From: Nymphaea colorata
Taxonomy: Eukaryota; Streptophyta; Magnoliopsida; Nymphaeales; Nymphaeaceae
Direction of reading: 5' to 3'
DNA length: 45,531 bases
Assembly (NCBI RefSeq): GCF_008831285.2
Contig: NW_022204909.1
Location: 1-45,531, forward strand
Shown: positions 44,216 to 45,531 of the stretch, one piece after another
How positions within the stretch are numbered: the first letter of the stretch is position 1
Layout: each line of letters begins with the position of its first letter
The notes under the pieces: generated by a model
Database searches by the model: none
Told to the model about the DNA's origin: nothing
Seen by the model: the letters and a program-made list of their open reading frames with translations, nothing else
Translations under genes and position numbers: made by a program

Positions 44216-44465
44216 ATGGCGAAGCAACGTCGTTGCTACGAGTTTAGGTGTCCCAAAATTTTTTATTAACAATATAACAGATAACAAAAAACAAGATACC
44301 TGAGCTAGAACAAACAAAAAGAAGAGAGACATAAACCTCAAATACAATGATAGAAACTACAACTAACCAAAAAGAAGATAGGCAAAAAACCAACCTCACT
44401 ATAAATATGGATTACAGCCTCATTGCAATCTTGTTGACAGAAAATACATCAGCTACAGAAAGCCA

Positions 44466-44529
44466 TTTTCTGCACAGCATTTCACCACATACAGACATTT
44501 TCTGCACACCATTTCACCACATATAGATC
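44466..44529. repeat. Short tandem duplication, about 33 bp
   Basis: TTTTCTGCACAGCATTTCAC at 44466 is repeated with small changes about 33 bp later. Confidence 0.8.
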
Positions 44530-45531
44530 GACCGCAAAACCTTGTAGTAAGGAGGAAAGATCACCTCTTGATGTTTCCACTTTATACCAGCTATCATATC
44601 CTTTAAATCATTGCAGACTCCACATTCAAGACCACTCAGAATCAAATTGGCATGATGCATAATAGAATTTCTTTGTTTTCTTATGTTCCAAAAGAGTAAA
44701 TGTAAGCATAAACACAGCGTATTGCAACCCATTTATTTGAAAGAGCATTTGAACCACTGTGAGATTACTTTTTGAATAGAGTTATGCACTTCTAGCCATG
44801 ACCCTCCCCCATATATTTTGGAAAAAATATGATACTTATATTTTTAAATTTTTTTAATTTGCGCTATATAAAAATTTTGAAAAATATTGTTCAGTACTTG
44901 TATATTTTTTGCAAATACTTTTCTATTCTTCCTAAAAAAATTGCTGGCTTCGCCCTAGTATCTAGGGTCTTCTATGTTTTATTTCATGTCCATTTCATCT
45001 CAAGTTAATGAAATTATGAGTACCCCAATCCTCACACCAAATTTTCACCTTTACTGTAATCCAAACACTTCTAAATTAAGCAACAAACCTCTTCTCATCC
45101 CCAAAAGGCAGCTTTTCCATATCCAAGAGAAATAAGCATTACTTTACAGTGTTCACAAGCTCCCATTCAAGTATTGGTGTCTGACGGAAAGAGTACATAC
45201 GGAGTTGGTGACGTCAAGAAGGCCAAGACCACCTCCTTGTATCGGAGCAAGCAGACTTCCAACTAAGTAAGTGATGTTTCCAAATATGATGAGAATCCCC
45301 CAAATAAAATGACAATTTCTTCTCTATAAAGTTCAGTACAATAAGTGGAGTCTAAATGCTCTCACCCAATAACCCGCCACTTGCTGCAGAACATGCTTCT
45401 CATATAAGTAAGTGGATGGTCCACCCTTCTACAAAGCTTCTCACATAAGTCAGGGGTGAGAATACCAACAATGGAACCCAAATAAGTTAGGCGAAGTTTA
45501 GACAACTGTCAATGAAATGGTTTGCAATGAC
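44514..45531 (-). mobile_element. LINE (non-LTR retrotransposon) remnant, reverse-transcriptase 3' region
   Basis: On the minus strand, pieces in several frames follow the usual order after the LINE reverse-transcriptase core: IWVPLLVFSPLT-like text, GGGLGLLDVTNS (near 45215), SWIWKSCLLG (near 45125), then LLFWNIRKQRNSIMHHANLI at 44697 downwards, the last resembling the end of the zf-RVT region. Frameshifts and stops are frequent. The 5' part lies beyond the window end. A small MITE-like insertion interrupts it at 44796-44962. Confidence 0.6.
44796..44962. mobile_element. Small MITE-like insertion inside the LINE remnant
   Basis: On the minus strand it begins TAGGGCGAAGCCAGCAATTT and ends near GGGGGAGGGTCATGGCTAG. 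The interior is AAATTTT-rich, like the element at 5957-6119. LINE-like sequence lies on both sides. Confidence 0.4.

Overview
The window looks like nuclear DNA from a flowering plant. It is AT-rich and full of microsatellites, with copia, LINE, hAT-like and CACTA-like remnants, several copies of a CC-NBS-LRR (CNL) resistance-gene family, one TPS-b type terpene synthase gene with spliceosomal introns, and a stretch resembling mitochondrial rps10. No TIR-type resistance gene is seen. The species cannot be named from the sequence alone.

Layout. 1-1293: LRR end of a CNL pseudogene (minus), cut by the window edge. 1300-9690: copies of a CNL 5'-flanking block (2055-2941 and 7905-8745), a degenerate ATCCAAAT-rich tract, a pyrimidine-rich tract and a CACTA-like remnant. 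9707-13017: near full-length CNL pseudogene (minus). 13018-16850: flanking block with 117-bp repeats. 16853-18009: CNL pseudogene cut at the GLPL motif (minus). 18010-23205: a second, longer flanking block. 23757-26402: CNL pseudogene (minus) split by a copia fragment. 27608-28002: mitochondrial rps10-like segment. 29345-32205: CNL remnant plus flanking block carrying a hAT-like insertion. 32690-32945: copia reverse-transcriptase fragment. 33203-35047: five-exon terpene synthase-like gene (minus) with a duplicated promoter region. 36330-37390: hAT-like elements and microsatellites. 38620-42238: full-length CNL pseudogene in the opposite orientation (plus). 44514-45531: LINE remnant.

How it fits together. 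This is a decayed tandem CNL array. The repeating unit is gene plus 5' flank; copies have degraded by nonsense mutation, frameshift, deletion and transposon insertion, and no CNL copy keeps an intact full-length frame. The one gene model without a visible frame lesion is the terpene synthase-like gene: its five exons splice in frame to 449 codons, yet the Asp-rich motif is altered and the region that should carry the NSE/DTE motif is absent. It is either a recent pseudogene or a non-catalytic TPS-like protein.

All calls were made by eye from reading frames and internal comparison. Boundaries of repeats and pseudogenes are approximate.
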